Shown here piece by piece: positions 57,103-64,000 of a stretch of 64,000 nt of DNA. A program made the position numbers and the translations under genes. Each line of letters opens with the position of its first letter. The stretch's first letter is position 1. This stretch comes from an uncultured Woeseiaceae bacterium (lineage in GTDB: Bacteria > Pseudomonadota > Gammaproteobacteria > Steroidobacterales > Woeseiaceae), in contig CAMYJB010000013.1 of the NCBI GenBank assembly GCA_947258565.1, positions 67,815 through 131,814 of the forward strand, read 5' to 3'. The notes beneath the pieces are model-generated. The model did not search any database. It saw only the letters and a program-made list of their open reading frames with translations, and had not been told where the DNA came from.

Positions 57103-57639
57103 ATGAATCGCTCTGCGTCCCGTTTTTTGTATTCAGTCATCGCCCTGTTGCCGGGTGCGCTGGCGCTGGCCGGCGGTGGCGTCGAGATCGGCGCCCCTGC
57201 CCCCGAATTCGAGCTGCCGGACCAGGAGGGGCAGCTGCACTCTCTGGAGGACTACAGGGACCAGTGGGTCGTACTGTATTTCTATCCGAAGGACGAGACG
57301 CCCGGCTGTACGACCGAAGCGTGTGAATTTCGCGACAACATATTCGCGTTTCGCAAGCTGAATGCTCAGATCCTCGGCGTGAGCCTCGACGACGTCGAGT
57401 CGCACCGCAAATTCGCCGAGAATCACGGCCTGCCGTTTCCGTTGCTCGCCGATACGGAGGGCACGACGGCGGATGCTTACGGTGTCAAAACAAAGATGAT
57501 GGGCTGGACGGTTGCCAAGCGGCAGACATTCATCGTCGATCCGGCGGGCAACATCGTGAAGCATTACACGAAGGTCGACCCGGACAAGCACGCGGCCGAA
57601 GTTCTTGCCGAGCTCGAAGTGCTGGGCGCAGGAAGCTAG
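57103..57639 (+). CDS. Bcp-type peroxiredoxin with a signal peptide
   Basis: A 178-residue thioredoxin-fold peroxidase. The first 23-25 residues form an export signal (basic start, then FLYSVIALLPGALALAGG). The Bcp motif PGCTTEACEF holds the peroxidatic Cys69 and resolving Cys74; FYPKDETPG, GVSLDDVESHRKFAE and the later QTFIVDPAGNIV fit the PrxQ/Bcp family. Standard Bcp is cytoplasmic; export would place this one in the periplasm. Start is ATG 57103; the open frame upstream runs over the patatin gene. Confidence 0.9.
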   Translation: MNRSASRFLYSVIALLPGALALAGGGVEIGAPAPEFELPDQEGQLHSLEDYRDQWVVLYFYPKDETPGCTTEACEFRDNIFAFRKLNAQILGVSLDDVESHRKFAENHGLPFPLLADTEGTTADAYGVKTKMMGWTVAKRQTFIVDPAGNIVKHYTKVDPDKHAAEVLAELEVLGAGS

Positions 57640-57646
57640 CCTTCAC

Positions 57647-57665
57647 AGGCCCTAGTGCAGGGCCT
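57647..57665. repeat. Small inverted repeat at the convergent gene ends
   Basis: AGGCCCT-AGTGC-AGGGCCT lies across the stop of the VWA gene and eight bases after the peroxiredoxin stop. It could act in termination of both messages, but there is no T-tract. Confidence 0.35.
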
Positions 57666-58827
57666 TGATGCCCGCGTCGAGGCCGGAGATTGTCAGCGGG
57701 AACATGCGATCGTCCATGATCTCCCGCGTGAGCTTGATGGATGGCGTGAAGTCCCAACGTTCCCGTGGCTCGGGATTCAGCCAGATGGCCTTCTGATAGG
57801 TGTTCAGCAGGCGCTTGATCCACACGGCCCCCGGTTCCTCGTTCCAGTGCTCGACGCTGCCGCCCGCGTAGACGATTTCGTACGGGCTCATCGTCGCATC
57901 GCCAACGAAGATCAACTTGTAGTCCGCGCCGTATTTGTGCGTGATGTCGAGAGTGGGAACGCGCTCGGAATGACGTCGGCGGTTGTCCTTCCACAACGAT
58001 TCATAGATGAAATTGTGAAAGTAGAAGTACTCCAGGTGCTTGAACTCGCTGCCGGCCGCGGAGAACAGTTCCTCGCAAACGCGCACATGGTCGTCCATCG
58101 AACCACCAATATCGAGGCACAGCAAGACCTTGACGGCGTTGTGTCTCTCCGGAACCATGCGGATGTCGAGCAACCCTGCGTTGCGCGCCGTCTTGTCGAT
58201 CGTATCCTCCAGGTCGAGCTGGTCCGCCGCGCCTTCCCGGGCGAACTTCCTCAGCCGTCGTAACGCCACCTTTATATTGCGGGTTCCGAGTTCGACCGAG
58301 TCGTCGAGATTGCGGTACTCGCGGCGGTCCCAGACCTTAACAGCGCTGCGGTGCCGCGAGCCGTGCTGACCGATGCGCACGCCTTCCGGGTTATAGCCGT
58401 AGGCACCGAACGGAGAAGTACCCGCAGTTCCGATCCACTTGCTGCCGCCTTCGTGACGCTCGTCCTGTTCCTCGAGCCGCTCGCGCAGTGCTTTCATCAG
58501 TTCTTCGAATCCGCCGAGCGCTTCGATCCTGGCCCGCTCCTCTTCCGACAACAGCAGCTCCGCCTGCCTGCGAAGCCAGTCCTCCGGGAGCTCCTCGAAC
58601 AGATCTCCCAGGCCGTCCTCGATGCCATTGAAATAGGCGGCGAATATGCGATCGAAGCGGTCGAGTTGCGACTCATCCTTGACCAGCGCCGCGCGCGCAA
58701 GATAGTAAAAGTCGTCGACACTGGTGCCGGCAACTCCCCGTTTCATCGCTTCGAGCAGAGTCAAAAGCTCCGTGATCGACGTATTCATACCGCCTTCACG
58801 GAGCATGTAGAAAAACGGAATCAGCAT
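57652..58827 (-). CDS. VWA domain protein (CoxE-like) partnered with a MoxR ATPase
   Basis: A 391-residue protein. The N-terminal 170 residues are helical and charged; the VWA domain begins near residue 230 (KVLLCLDIGGSMDDH). The metal site reads D-x-G-x-S in place of the usual D-x-S-x-S, which I believe is normal for this subgroup. Later segments FVGDATMSPYEIVYAGGSVEHWNEE and KAIWLNPEPRERW are well marked. It follows the MoxR gene by five bases. Such pairs act as chaperones or metal-inserting ATPase systems; the client here is unknown. An ATG 39 bases in (MNTSITEL) is an alternative start. Confidence 0.88.
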   Translation of the reverse strand: MLIPFFYMLREGGMNTSITELLTLLEAMKRGVAGTSVDDFYYLARAALVKDESQLDRFDRIFAAYFNGIEDGLGDLFEELPEDWLRRQAELLLSEEERARIEALGGFEELMKALRERLEEQDERHEGGSKWIGTAGTSPFGAYGYNPEGVRIGQHGSRHRSAVKVWDRREYRNLDDSVELGTRNIKVALRRLRKFAREGAADQLDLEDTIDKTARNAGLLDIRMVPERHNAVKVLLCLDIGGSMDDHVRVCEELFSAAGSEFKHLEYFYFHNFIYESLWKDNRRRHSERVPTLDITHKYGADYKLIFVGDATMSPYEIVYAGGSVEHWNEEPGAVWIKRLLNTYQKAIWLNPEPRERWDFTPSIKLTREIMDDRMFPLTISGLDAGIKALH

Positions 58828-58832
58828 CGCAC

Positions 58833-59690
58833 TTACCGGTGCCCTGCGCCACGATCCAGAAATACGAGGCGCTCGAAGAGGTGCACATCCTGCTCATTCT
58901 TGAGCAGCGCGCCATACAGCGGCGGAATGGCCTTGCGCTTGTCGTCACTGCGCAATGCTTCAGGCGGGATGTCTTCCGCCAGGAGTAGTTTGATCCAGTC
59001 CAGCAGTTCCGATGTTGACGGTTTCTTTTTCAGTCCCGGCACCTCGCGAATCTTGTAAAACGCATTGAGTGCCTCGCTGAGAAGGTTCTTCTTCAGGGCC
59101 GGGTAGTGTACGTCCACGATCCTTGCCATGGTGTCCTGGTCGGGGAATTTGATGTAGTGGAAAAAGCAGCGTCTCAGGAACGCATCGGGCAGTTCCTTCT
59201 CGTTATTGCTCGTAATGACGATGATCGGACGGTGCCTTGCCGCAACCAGCTGCTGCGTTTCGTAGACGTAGAATTCCATCCGGTCGAGTTCCCGTAACAG
59301 ATCGTTGGGAAACTCGATGTCGGCCTTGTCGATCTCGTCGATCAGCAGTACCGGCTGCTCGTCCGACGCGAATGCCTCCCAGATCTTGCCTTTCTGGATG
59401 TAGTTGGCGATATCGTGAACGCGATCGTCCCCGAGCTGCGAGTCCCTGAGCCTGGCCACGGCATCGTATTCGTAGAGGCCCTGCTGTGCCTTGGTCGTCG
59501 ACTTGATATGCCATTCGAACAGCGGTTTGCCGAGCGCGCTCGCCACTTCAAGCGCAAGCTGAGTCTTACCCGTACCGGGCTCGCCCTTGACGAGGATCGG
59601 CCTCTCGAGCGTAACCGCGGCATTGACGGCCATCATCAGGTCGTCCGTTGCAACATAGGAAGTGGTACCAGTGAAGCGGGTGTCAGTCAT
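58833..59690 (-). CDS. MoxR family AAA+ ATPase
   Basis: A 285-residue AAA+ ATPase, start ATG 59690 (MTDTRFTG); an in-frame start at 59714 is possible. Walker A GEPGTGKT is at 36-43, Walker B LLIDEIDKAD near 107 and sensor 1 ITSNNEKELPDAFLRRCFFHY follows, which is the MoxR pattern. It works with the VWA protein encoded five bases downstream. Its gene is separated from the penicillin acylase gene upstream by about 90 bases. Confidence 0.93.
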   Translation of the reverse strand: MTDTRFTGTTSYVATDDLMMAVNAAVTLERPILVKGEPGTGKTQLALEVASALGKPLFEWHIKSTTKAQQGLYEYDAVARLRDSQLGDDRVHDIANYIQKGKIWEAFASDEQPVLLIDEIDKADIEFPNDLLRELDRMEFYVYETQQLVAARHRPIIVITSNNEKELPDAFLRRCFFHYIKFPDQDTMARIVDVHYPALKKNLLSEALNAFYKIREVPGLKKKPSTSELLDWIKLLLAEDIPPEALRSDDKRKAIPPLYGALLKNEQDVHLFERLVFLDRGAGHR

Positions 59691-59781
59691 ATCGGTCCCG
59701 GTGTCTCGGAGCACACAGCGAATATCTTACTCCCTGGACGCCTCGAGGTCAGGAGCCGGGGCCAGCAACGCCGCGCTTATG

Positions 59782-62151
59782 TCAATCGGCCGGTACCAAT
59801 TCGAGGGTGTGCTGCGTTTCGCCCGGCAGGAAGGGGCTCGGCTGTCCATGTACCCATTCGTCATGCCCCTTTCGATAGAACGCCGACAGCGGATGGCCGC
59901 TCTGTCCCGTGGGCATGTGCATCAGGCCGTTTTCCTCATCCCCCGGCGACACCGAGAAGCGCTGCGAGGCGCCGAACGCCGGGCCCTGGGCTTTCGGCAG
60001 GTCGACATCCCCGTTCAGGGGTTCCGCAGGCATATCCAGCCAAGGCGACAGCAACGGCAGCGCCCGGCTGAGCGGGTGACGGATCGATGCCGTGTTGACT
60101 TCGCCCCAGCTGCGCTCTGCGAGACCGCCGTCGTGATGTTGCTCGAACCAGGCGATGTTGGTGCGAACGGCGTCGAGCAGCAGCTCGTCCCACGATTCGT
60201 AGGCGCCCGGCAGCAGGTGTCGCGGCCGTTCCGCGAGGAGCTGCCAGAGCGCGCCTTCGAACTGGTTGCTGAGCAGCGGCTCGACGTCTGCGCCATTCGC
60301 AGCCCGGACCGGCGCCATCAGCGCGTGGAATACCTTCGACTGCACTTCCAGGCGAAATGCGCGCACCAGGCGGTAACCAACGGATTCCGGGGTCGCCCTC
60401 GGTATCCAGCCCCGGACCAGCTCGCGATATTCGGCGAGCTGCGGGTCGCCGGCCACATGAGCATCGGTAAGGACGCCAAGAACCACGTCGCGCCAGCGTG
60501 ACAGGAACAATGCGCGATCGTCGTACTGGATCGCGAGCATGTCGATGGGCTCGAATTCGCCCAGGGCAAGCAGCGAGTCGCGAATCTGACTGGCGCGCGC
60601 GCCGAGGTCGTAGCCGCCATCGCCGATGACCGCGAGCGCGTCCGCGTCGGCGACCCGCGCATTGGCCGTCCAGATGCGGCCGTTACCCGGATTGATTACG
60701 CGCGGATAATCGGACGGATGCAGCCAGCCGATCCAGCCCTCCTCCCGGCTCCAGTCGGCCGGGACCATCGCATCAAAACCGTTCTTCACCGGAATCTGCC
60801 CGGCGATCGTCCAGCCGATGTTGCCGCCGGCATCGCCGACCACGAAGTTCTGCGGCGGGATGCCCATCGTCGCGGCAATACCGAGTGCCTCGTCCACGTC
60901 GGACGCCGTCTCCAGCGCAATCAGGTTCAGGTTTAACGCCTCGGGACTGTGTGCGATCCAGCGGACCGCAATATCACCATCGGGATAATCGATGCGATCG
61001 TCCACCGGACCCCAGATCGTCTCGCGGATTTCGTAGACGACCGGCGCCGCGTCCTTGACCTCGATCGTCTCCCGCCGGATCTCGAATTCGAGATCGCCTT
61101 GCGGGGTGCGGTAGCTGCCCGGGCTCGCCCCCGGCCGCAGCAACACCGCATCCGCCCAGTCACCGTAACTGTTGGTGTAACCCCAGGCGATGTCCCCGTT
61201 GCTTCCGGCGGTTATGAATGGCGTGCCGGGCAACGACACACCGGTGAAATCTCGCGGCTTCTCGTCCGTTACGACCAGCCGGGCCTGATACCAGATATTC
61301 GGAACGTCGTGCCCGAGGTGCATGTCGTTCGACATGAGTGCACGCCCGCTGCCGGTCAGGGCGCCAGCGACCACCCAGTTGTTGCTGCCATTCAGGTACG
61401 GTTTTCCTTCTTCGCCCGCCGGCGGCGGCTTCTCGGTGACGTCTCGCACGGAGAGCAAGCTTGCCGGCGGCACAGGCGGCTGCGCTCTCGGCTGCCCCAT
61501 GATGGGGGCATCCCAGGGCGTGCCGTCAGGGTACAGCCAGGAGAACACTTCTGCCGGAAATACGCGGTGCGCAAAGCCGCGGCGCACGTCCTTGCTGGCC
61601 CGCGCGTCGTTCAGCTGCATGAACATTGCGTACACAACGAGCACGGAGTCTTCCGCAAGCCACGGGTCCGGTTCCGCGCCGAGCAGGAGGTGTTCGAACG
61701 GCCGTACGCCGAGGCTGCCGAGACCGGCATTCACGCCGCGCGCATAACTCTCGAGAGTCGCGACATCCGCCGCAGGCGACGCCGCCAGGACGGCGCGCGC
61801 GCGCGCCCTGAAGCGATGAAAACGATAGCGCTTGTCGACGTCGATCGCGATCTCGCCGAACAACTGCGACAGCTCGCCGGCCGCCTGTCGCCGGATCAGG
61901 TCCATCTGGAAGAACCGATCCTGTCCGTGCGCGAACCCGGTCGCGTAGGCGAGATCGGCCCGTGTGCGCGCTGTAATGGTCGGGATGCCGGCGTTGTCAC
62001 GCTCGATCGTCGCCGGATCGCCGAGGCCCGGCGCCAGCAGTTCACCATCGAGCTGCGGCAGGCTTGCATGCAATGTGACCCACAGCACCAGTGCCGCCGC
62101 GGTGAGCAATAACAGGGCTGCGGCCCCTGTTCGAATCATCCAGCGCCGCAC
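59782..62151 (-). CDS. Penicillin acylase family N-terminal nucleophile hydrolase
   Basis: A 789-residue precursor with an N-terminal membrane or signal segment (about 8-28). The alpha-chain motif RDNAGIPTITA and GFAHGQDRFFQMDL are present. The autocatalytic site is at Ser256 in NGSNNWVV, which becomes the nucleophile of the beta chain; HDVPNIWYQ and WGYTNSYGD follow. Family members hydrolyse amides such as acyl-homoserine lactones or beta-lactams. Substrate cannot be told here. It begins five bases after pyruvate kinase ends, an unusual pairing that suggests co-transcription. Confidence 0.92.
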   Translation of the reverse strand: MRRWMIRTGAAALLLLTAAALVLWVTLHASLPQLDGELLAPGLGDPATIERDNAGIPTITARTRADLAYATGFAHGQDRFFQMDLIRRQAAGELSQLFGEIAIDVDKRYRFHRFRARARAVLAASPAADVATLESYARGVNAGLGSLGVRPFEHLLLGAEPDPWLAEDSVLVVYAMFMQLNDARASKDVRRGFAHRVFPAEVFSWLYPDGTPWDAPIMGQPRAQPPVPPASLLSVRDVTEKPPPAGEEGKPYLNGSNNWVVAGALTGSGRALMSNDMHLGHDVPNIWYQARLVVTDEKPRDFTGVSLPGTPFITAGSNGDIAWGYTNSYGDWADAVLLRPGASPGSYRTPQGDLEFEIRRETIEVKDAAPVVYEIRETIWGPVDDRIDYPDGDIAVRWIAHSPEALNLNLIALETASDVDEALGIAATMGIPPQNFVVGDAGGNIGWTIAGQIPVKNGFDAMVPADWSREEGWIGWLHPSDYPRVINPGNGRIWTANARVADADALAVIGDGGYDLGARASQIRDSLLALGEFEPIDMLAIQYDDRALFLSRWRDVVLGVLTDAHVAGDPQLAEYRELVRGWIPRATPESVGYRLVRAFRLEVQSKVFHALMAPVRAANGADVEPLLSNQFEGALWQLLAERPRHLLPGAYESWDELLLDAVRTNIAWFEQHHDGGLAERSWGEVNTASIRHPLSRALPLLSPWLDMPAEPLNGDVDLPKAQGPAFGASQRFSVSPGDEENGLMHMPTGQSGHPLSAFYRKGHDEWVHGQPSPFLPGETQHTLELVPAD

Positions 62152-62156
62152 GTTCC

Positions 62157-63590
62157 TCAGCCCGCCTCCGTTACCTGCACGATCGTCATCGCATTGGTCC
62201 CGCCCGAAACGCCTTCGACGTCACCTTTCGTTACGATAACGTAATCGCCGACGCTCGCCAGGTCGCGAGACAGCAGCGTATCGAAAACGCTACGATACGG
62301 GCCGCCCTCGGACTGATCAGCGCCGAAGTGTACCGGGATCACACCGCGGTAAATCGTGACGCGACGCCTCGTAGCCGCGTGCGGCGTCAGCGCATAAATC
62401 GGTATATCGGACCGGATGCGTGACATCCAGCGCGCAGTCGAACCCGATTCTGTCAACGCAATAATGGCCGTAACCTTGAGGTGATTCGCCGTGTACATGA
62501 CGGCCATGGCGATCGCTTCGTCGACGCGTCCGAAATAGTCGCCGATCCGGTGACGCGTCAGGCCCTCGGGTAACGGGTACTTCTCGGCTCCCCTGCACAC
62601 CTCGGCCATGGCACGAATCGCCTTGACCGGGTAACGTCCCACCGCCGTTTCGCCCGACAGCATCACCGCATCGGTACCATCCATGACGGCATTCGACACA
62701 TCCGAGACCTCCGCCCGCGTCGGAATCGGGTTCTGGATCATCGACTCCATCATCTGCGTCGCCGTGATCACGATCTTGCTGGCCTTGCGGGTCTTGCGAA
62801 TGAGCTCTTTTTGTATACCGGTCAGCTCCGCGTAGCCCATCTCGACGCCCAGGTCACCGCGGGCAACCATGATGATGTCGGCAGCTTCTATGATCGAGTC
62901 GATTGCCTCGATGGCCTCGAAACGCTCGACCTTGGCGACGATCAGGCCTTTGCCACCCGCGTGCTCGAACAGGCGGCGCGCTTCAAGGACGTCTTCGCCA
63001 TCGCGAACGAACGAAACCGCGAGAAAATCCATCTCGAGTTCCGCGGCCAGCGTGATGTTTTCCCTGTCGATGTCCGTGAGCGCCGGCGCCGACAGGCCGC
63101 CACCTTTCTTGTTGATGCCCTTGTGGTTGGACAGGATCCCGCCATTGATGACGGTGCTGTGGACGCGCGTTCCCTCGATACGATCGACCTGCAGCGAGAT
63201 CATGCCGTCATTCAGCAACAACGTGTCGCCCGGCTCGACATCCTGGTGCAGCGTGTCCAGGGCAACCCCGACGCCTTCTTCAGTGCCATCCTCGAAACCC
63301 AGCGAACTGTCGAGAAAAAACGACGCGCCATCCTGCAGCTCCACAGCCCGCTCCCGGAACCGCTGCACCCGGATCTTGGGTCCCTGCAGATCGCCCAGCA
63401 GCCCGACATCGCGCTGGCACTCGTCGGCCGCCGCGCGAAGCTCTTCGGCACGGCGCCGGTGTTCCGCCGCATCGCCATGCGAAAAATTCAGCCGCGCGAT
63501 ATCGACCCCCGCGTCGATCATCTTGAGCAGCGTTTTCTTGCGGTCGGTCGCCGGTCCCAGCGTCGCCACGATCTTTGTCCGTCTGTGCAT
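62157..63590 (-). CDS. pyk: Pyruvate kinase
   Basis: A 477-residue enzyme converting PEP and ADP to pyruvate and ATP. Motifs: KIVATLGPA at the N-terminus, ARLNFSHG, the domain B-A junction with LLGDLQGPKIRV, AVSFVRDGED, MVARGDLGVEM and the signature ITATQMMESMI. The C-terminal allosteric domain is complete (TESGSTARWMSR, and GVSGGTNAMTIVQV). Length is normal. It is divergent from the PhoX-like gene at the window edge. Confidence 0.96.
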   Translation of the reverse strand: MHRRTKIVATLGPATDRKKTLLKMIDAGVDIARLNFSHGDAAEHRRRAEELRAAADECQRDVGLLGDLQGPKIRVQRFRERAVELQDGASFFLDSSLGFEDGTEEGVGVALDTLHQDVEPGDTLLLNDGMISLQVDRIEGTRVHSTVINGGILSNHKGINKKGGGLSAPALTDIDRENITLAAELEMDFLAVSFVRDGEDVLEARRLFEHAGGKGLIVAKVERFEAIEAIDSIIEAADIIMVARGDLGVEMGYAELTGIQKELIRKTRKASKIVITATQMMESMIQNPIPTRAEVSDVSNAVMDGTDAVMLSGETAVGRYPVKAIRAMAEVCRGAEKYPLPEGLTRHRIGDYFGRVDEAIAMAVMYTANHLKVTAIIALTESGSTARWMSRIRSDIPIYALTPHAATRRRVTIYRGVIPVHFGADQSEGGPYRSVFDTLLSRDLASVGDYVIVTKGDVEGVSGGTNAMTIVQVTEAG

Positions 63591-63704
63591 GGCGGCGATT
63601 ATTGCACACTGGTGTGCCGGCCGTACCAGGCATAAAAGCGCGCGCTCGCTTCCTGTAACAGGTTGCTGCTATCCTCCGCTGCTTCCGCACGCCTCGCCCA
63701 AAGC

Positions 63705-64000
63705 ATGATCAATCGACGCCGATTCCTGCAGTGCATCGCAATGGCCGCTGCCAGCCCGCCCCTGGCGCGAACGGCCTGCGCCGGGGACACCGGCGCAGGC
63801 CTGCTGCGACCGGATCCGGGCAAACTGCTGGACCTGCCGGACGGATTCAGCTATCGGGTCGTATCCAGGGCGGGCAACACGATGGACGATGGTTTCACGG
63901 TGCCGCCTGCTCACGACGGCATGGCAGCCTTTCCGGGTCCTGACGGCCGCGTGATTCTTGTCTGCAACCACGAGATGCCGCCGGCGTTCCCGGAATACAG
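63705..64000 (+). CDS. Tat-exported PhoX-like (DUF839) protein, N-terminal part
   Basis: The first 98 codons of a gene that leaves the window. It starts at ATG 63705 with a twin-arginine leader (N-R-R-R-F-L-Q, then a short hydrophobic stretch AMAAASPPLA). The mature part reads DLPDGFSYRVVSRAG, MDDGFTVPPAHDGMAAFPG and VILVCNHE, the start of the DUF839/PhoX fold, whose calcium- and iron-dependent members are alkaline phosphatases. Only the first blade is visible, so phosphatase activity is not certain. Confidence 0.8.
   Translation, partial: MINRRRFLQCIAMAAASPPLARTACAGDTGAGLLRPDPGKLLDLPDGFSYRVVSRAGNTMDDGFTVPPAHDGMAAFPGPDGRVILVCNHEMPPAFPEY

Noticed and set aside
57652..58827. VWA metal site D-x-G-x-S as a lost function
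   Set aside because: The same glycine is, as far as I recall, normal in this CoxE-like subgroup, and the rest of the domain is well conserved.
60949..62112. Long plus-strand open frame opposite the penicillin acylase gene
   Set aside because: It is an antisense frame in GC-rich coding DNA; the minus-strand gene has clear catalytic motifs.

Overview
The window is a high-GC chromosomal segment of a gammaproteobacterium. Supporting this are a complete dcw (division and cell wall) cluster running from mraZ to lpxC with murB between murC and ddl, the rsmI-lpoA-yraN-diaA block, petABC-sspAB, ibaG-murA, the kdsD-kdsC-lptCAB-rpoN-hpf-ptsN-rapZ block, and zapD and coaE next to pilBCD. LPS genes (lpxC, kdsC, kdsD, lptA-C) show a diderm envelope. 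The meso-DAP type MurE shows ordinary Gram-negative peptidoglycan. I cannot name the genus from the sequence alone; a deep-branching, non-enteric lineage (Chromatiales, Woeseiales or Steroidobacterales-like) would fit.

Layout. 1-3493: the end of an accessory biosynthetic cluster (hexapeptide acyltransferase, SAM methyltransferase, VOC-fold protein, FkbH-like HAD-IIIC enzyme, acyl carrier protein), probably making an acyl or glyceryl-type group for a glycan. 3494-8874: type IV pilus locus with two tandem pilins, then pilB, pilC and pilD. 8875-10804: coaE, zapD, and mutT facing them. 10811-16480: secA, an M23 peptidase, a divergent dciA-like gene, and lpxC. 16776-34520: the dcw cluster on the minus strand (mraZ, rsmH, ftsL, ftsI, murE, murF, mraY, murD, ftsW, murG, murC, murB, ddl, ftsQ, ftsA, ftsZ). 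Most of its junctions are ATGA or TAATG overlaps, and it starts from a near-consensus sigma70 promoter with a MraZ operator. 34728-35121: RNase P RNA.

35180-39731: a marR gene with two palindromic operators and a coupled small membrane protein, then rsmI, and divergently lpoA-yraN-diaA. 39744-43578 (minus): sspB, sspA, cytochrome c1, cytochrome b and a broken Rieske gene. 43803-46394: a DegS-like protease, murA and ibaG. 46567-55760 (plus): CaCA antiporter, Kdo-phosphate genes, the LPS export genes lptCAB, rpoN, hpf, ptsN, rapZ, mgtE. 55791-64000: patatin-like lipase, exported Bcp-type peroxiredoxin, a VWA/MoxR pair, a penicillin acylase family enzyme, pyruvate kinase and the start of a Tat-exported PhoX-like protein.

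The window is mostly envelope-building and housekeeping. The points that stand out are: the Rieske gene petA, which has lost its first cluster-binding box together with a frame change; the FkbH/ACP cluster abutting tandem pilin genes; nested TGTC palindromes upstream of pilA; the MarR/small membrane protein unit with twin operators; the MraZ operator with three 10-bp-phased repeats; and a perfect 17-bp-arm inverted repeat between sspA and sspB. I found no tRNA, rRNA, CRISPR array, insertion sequence or prophage.
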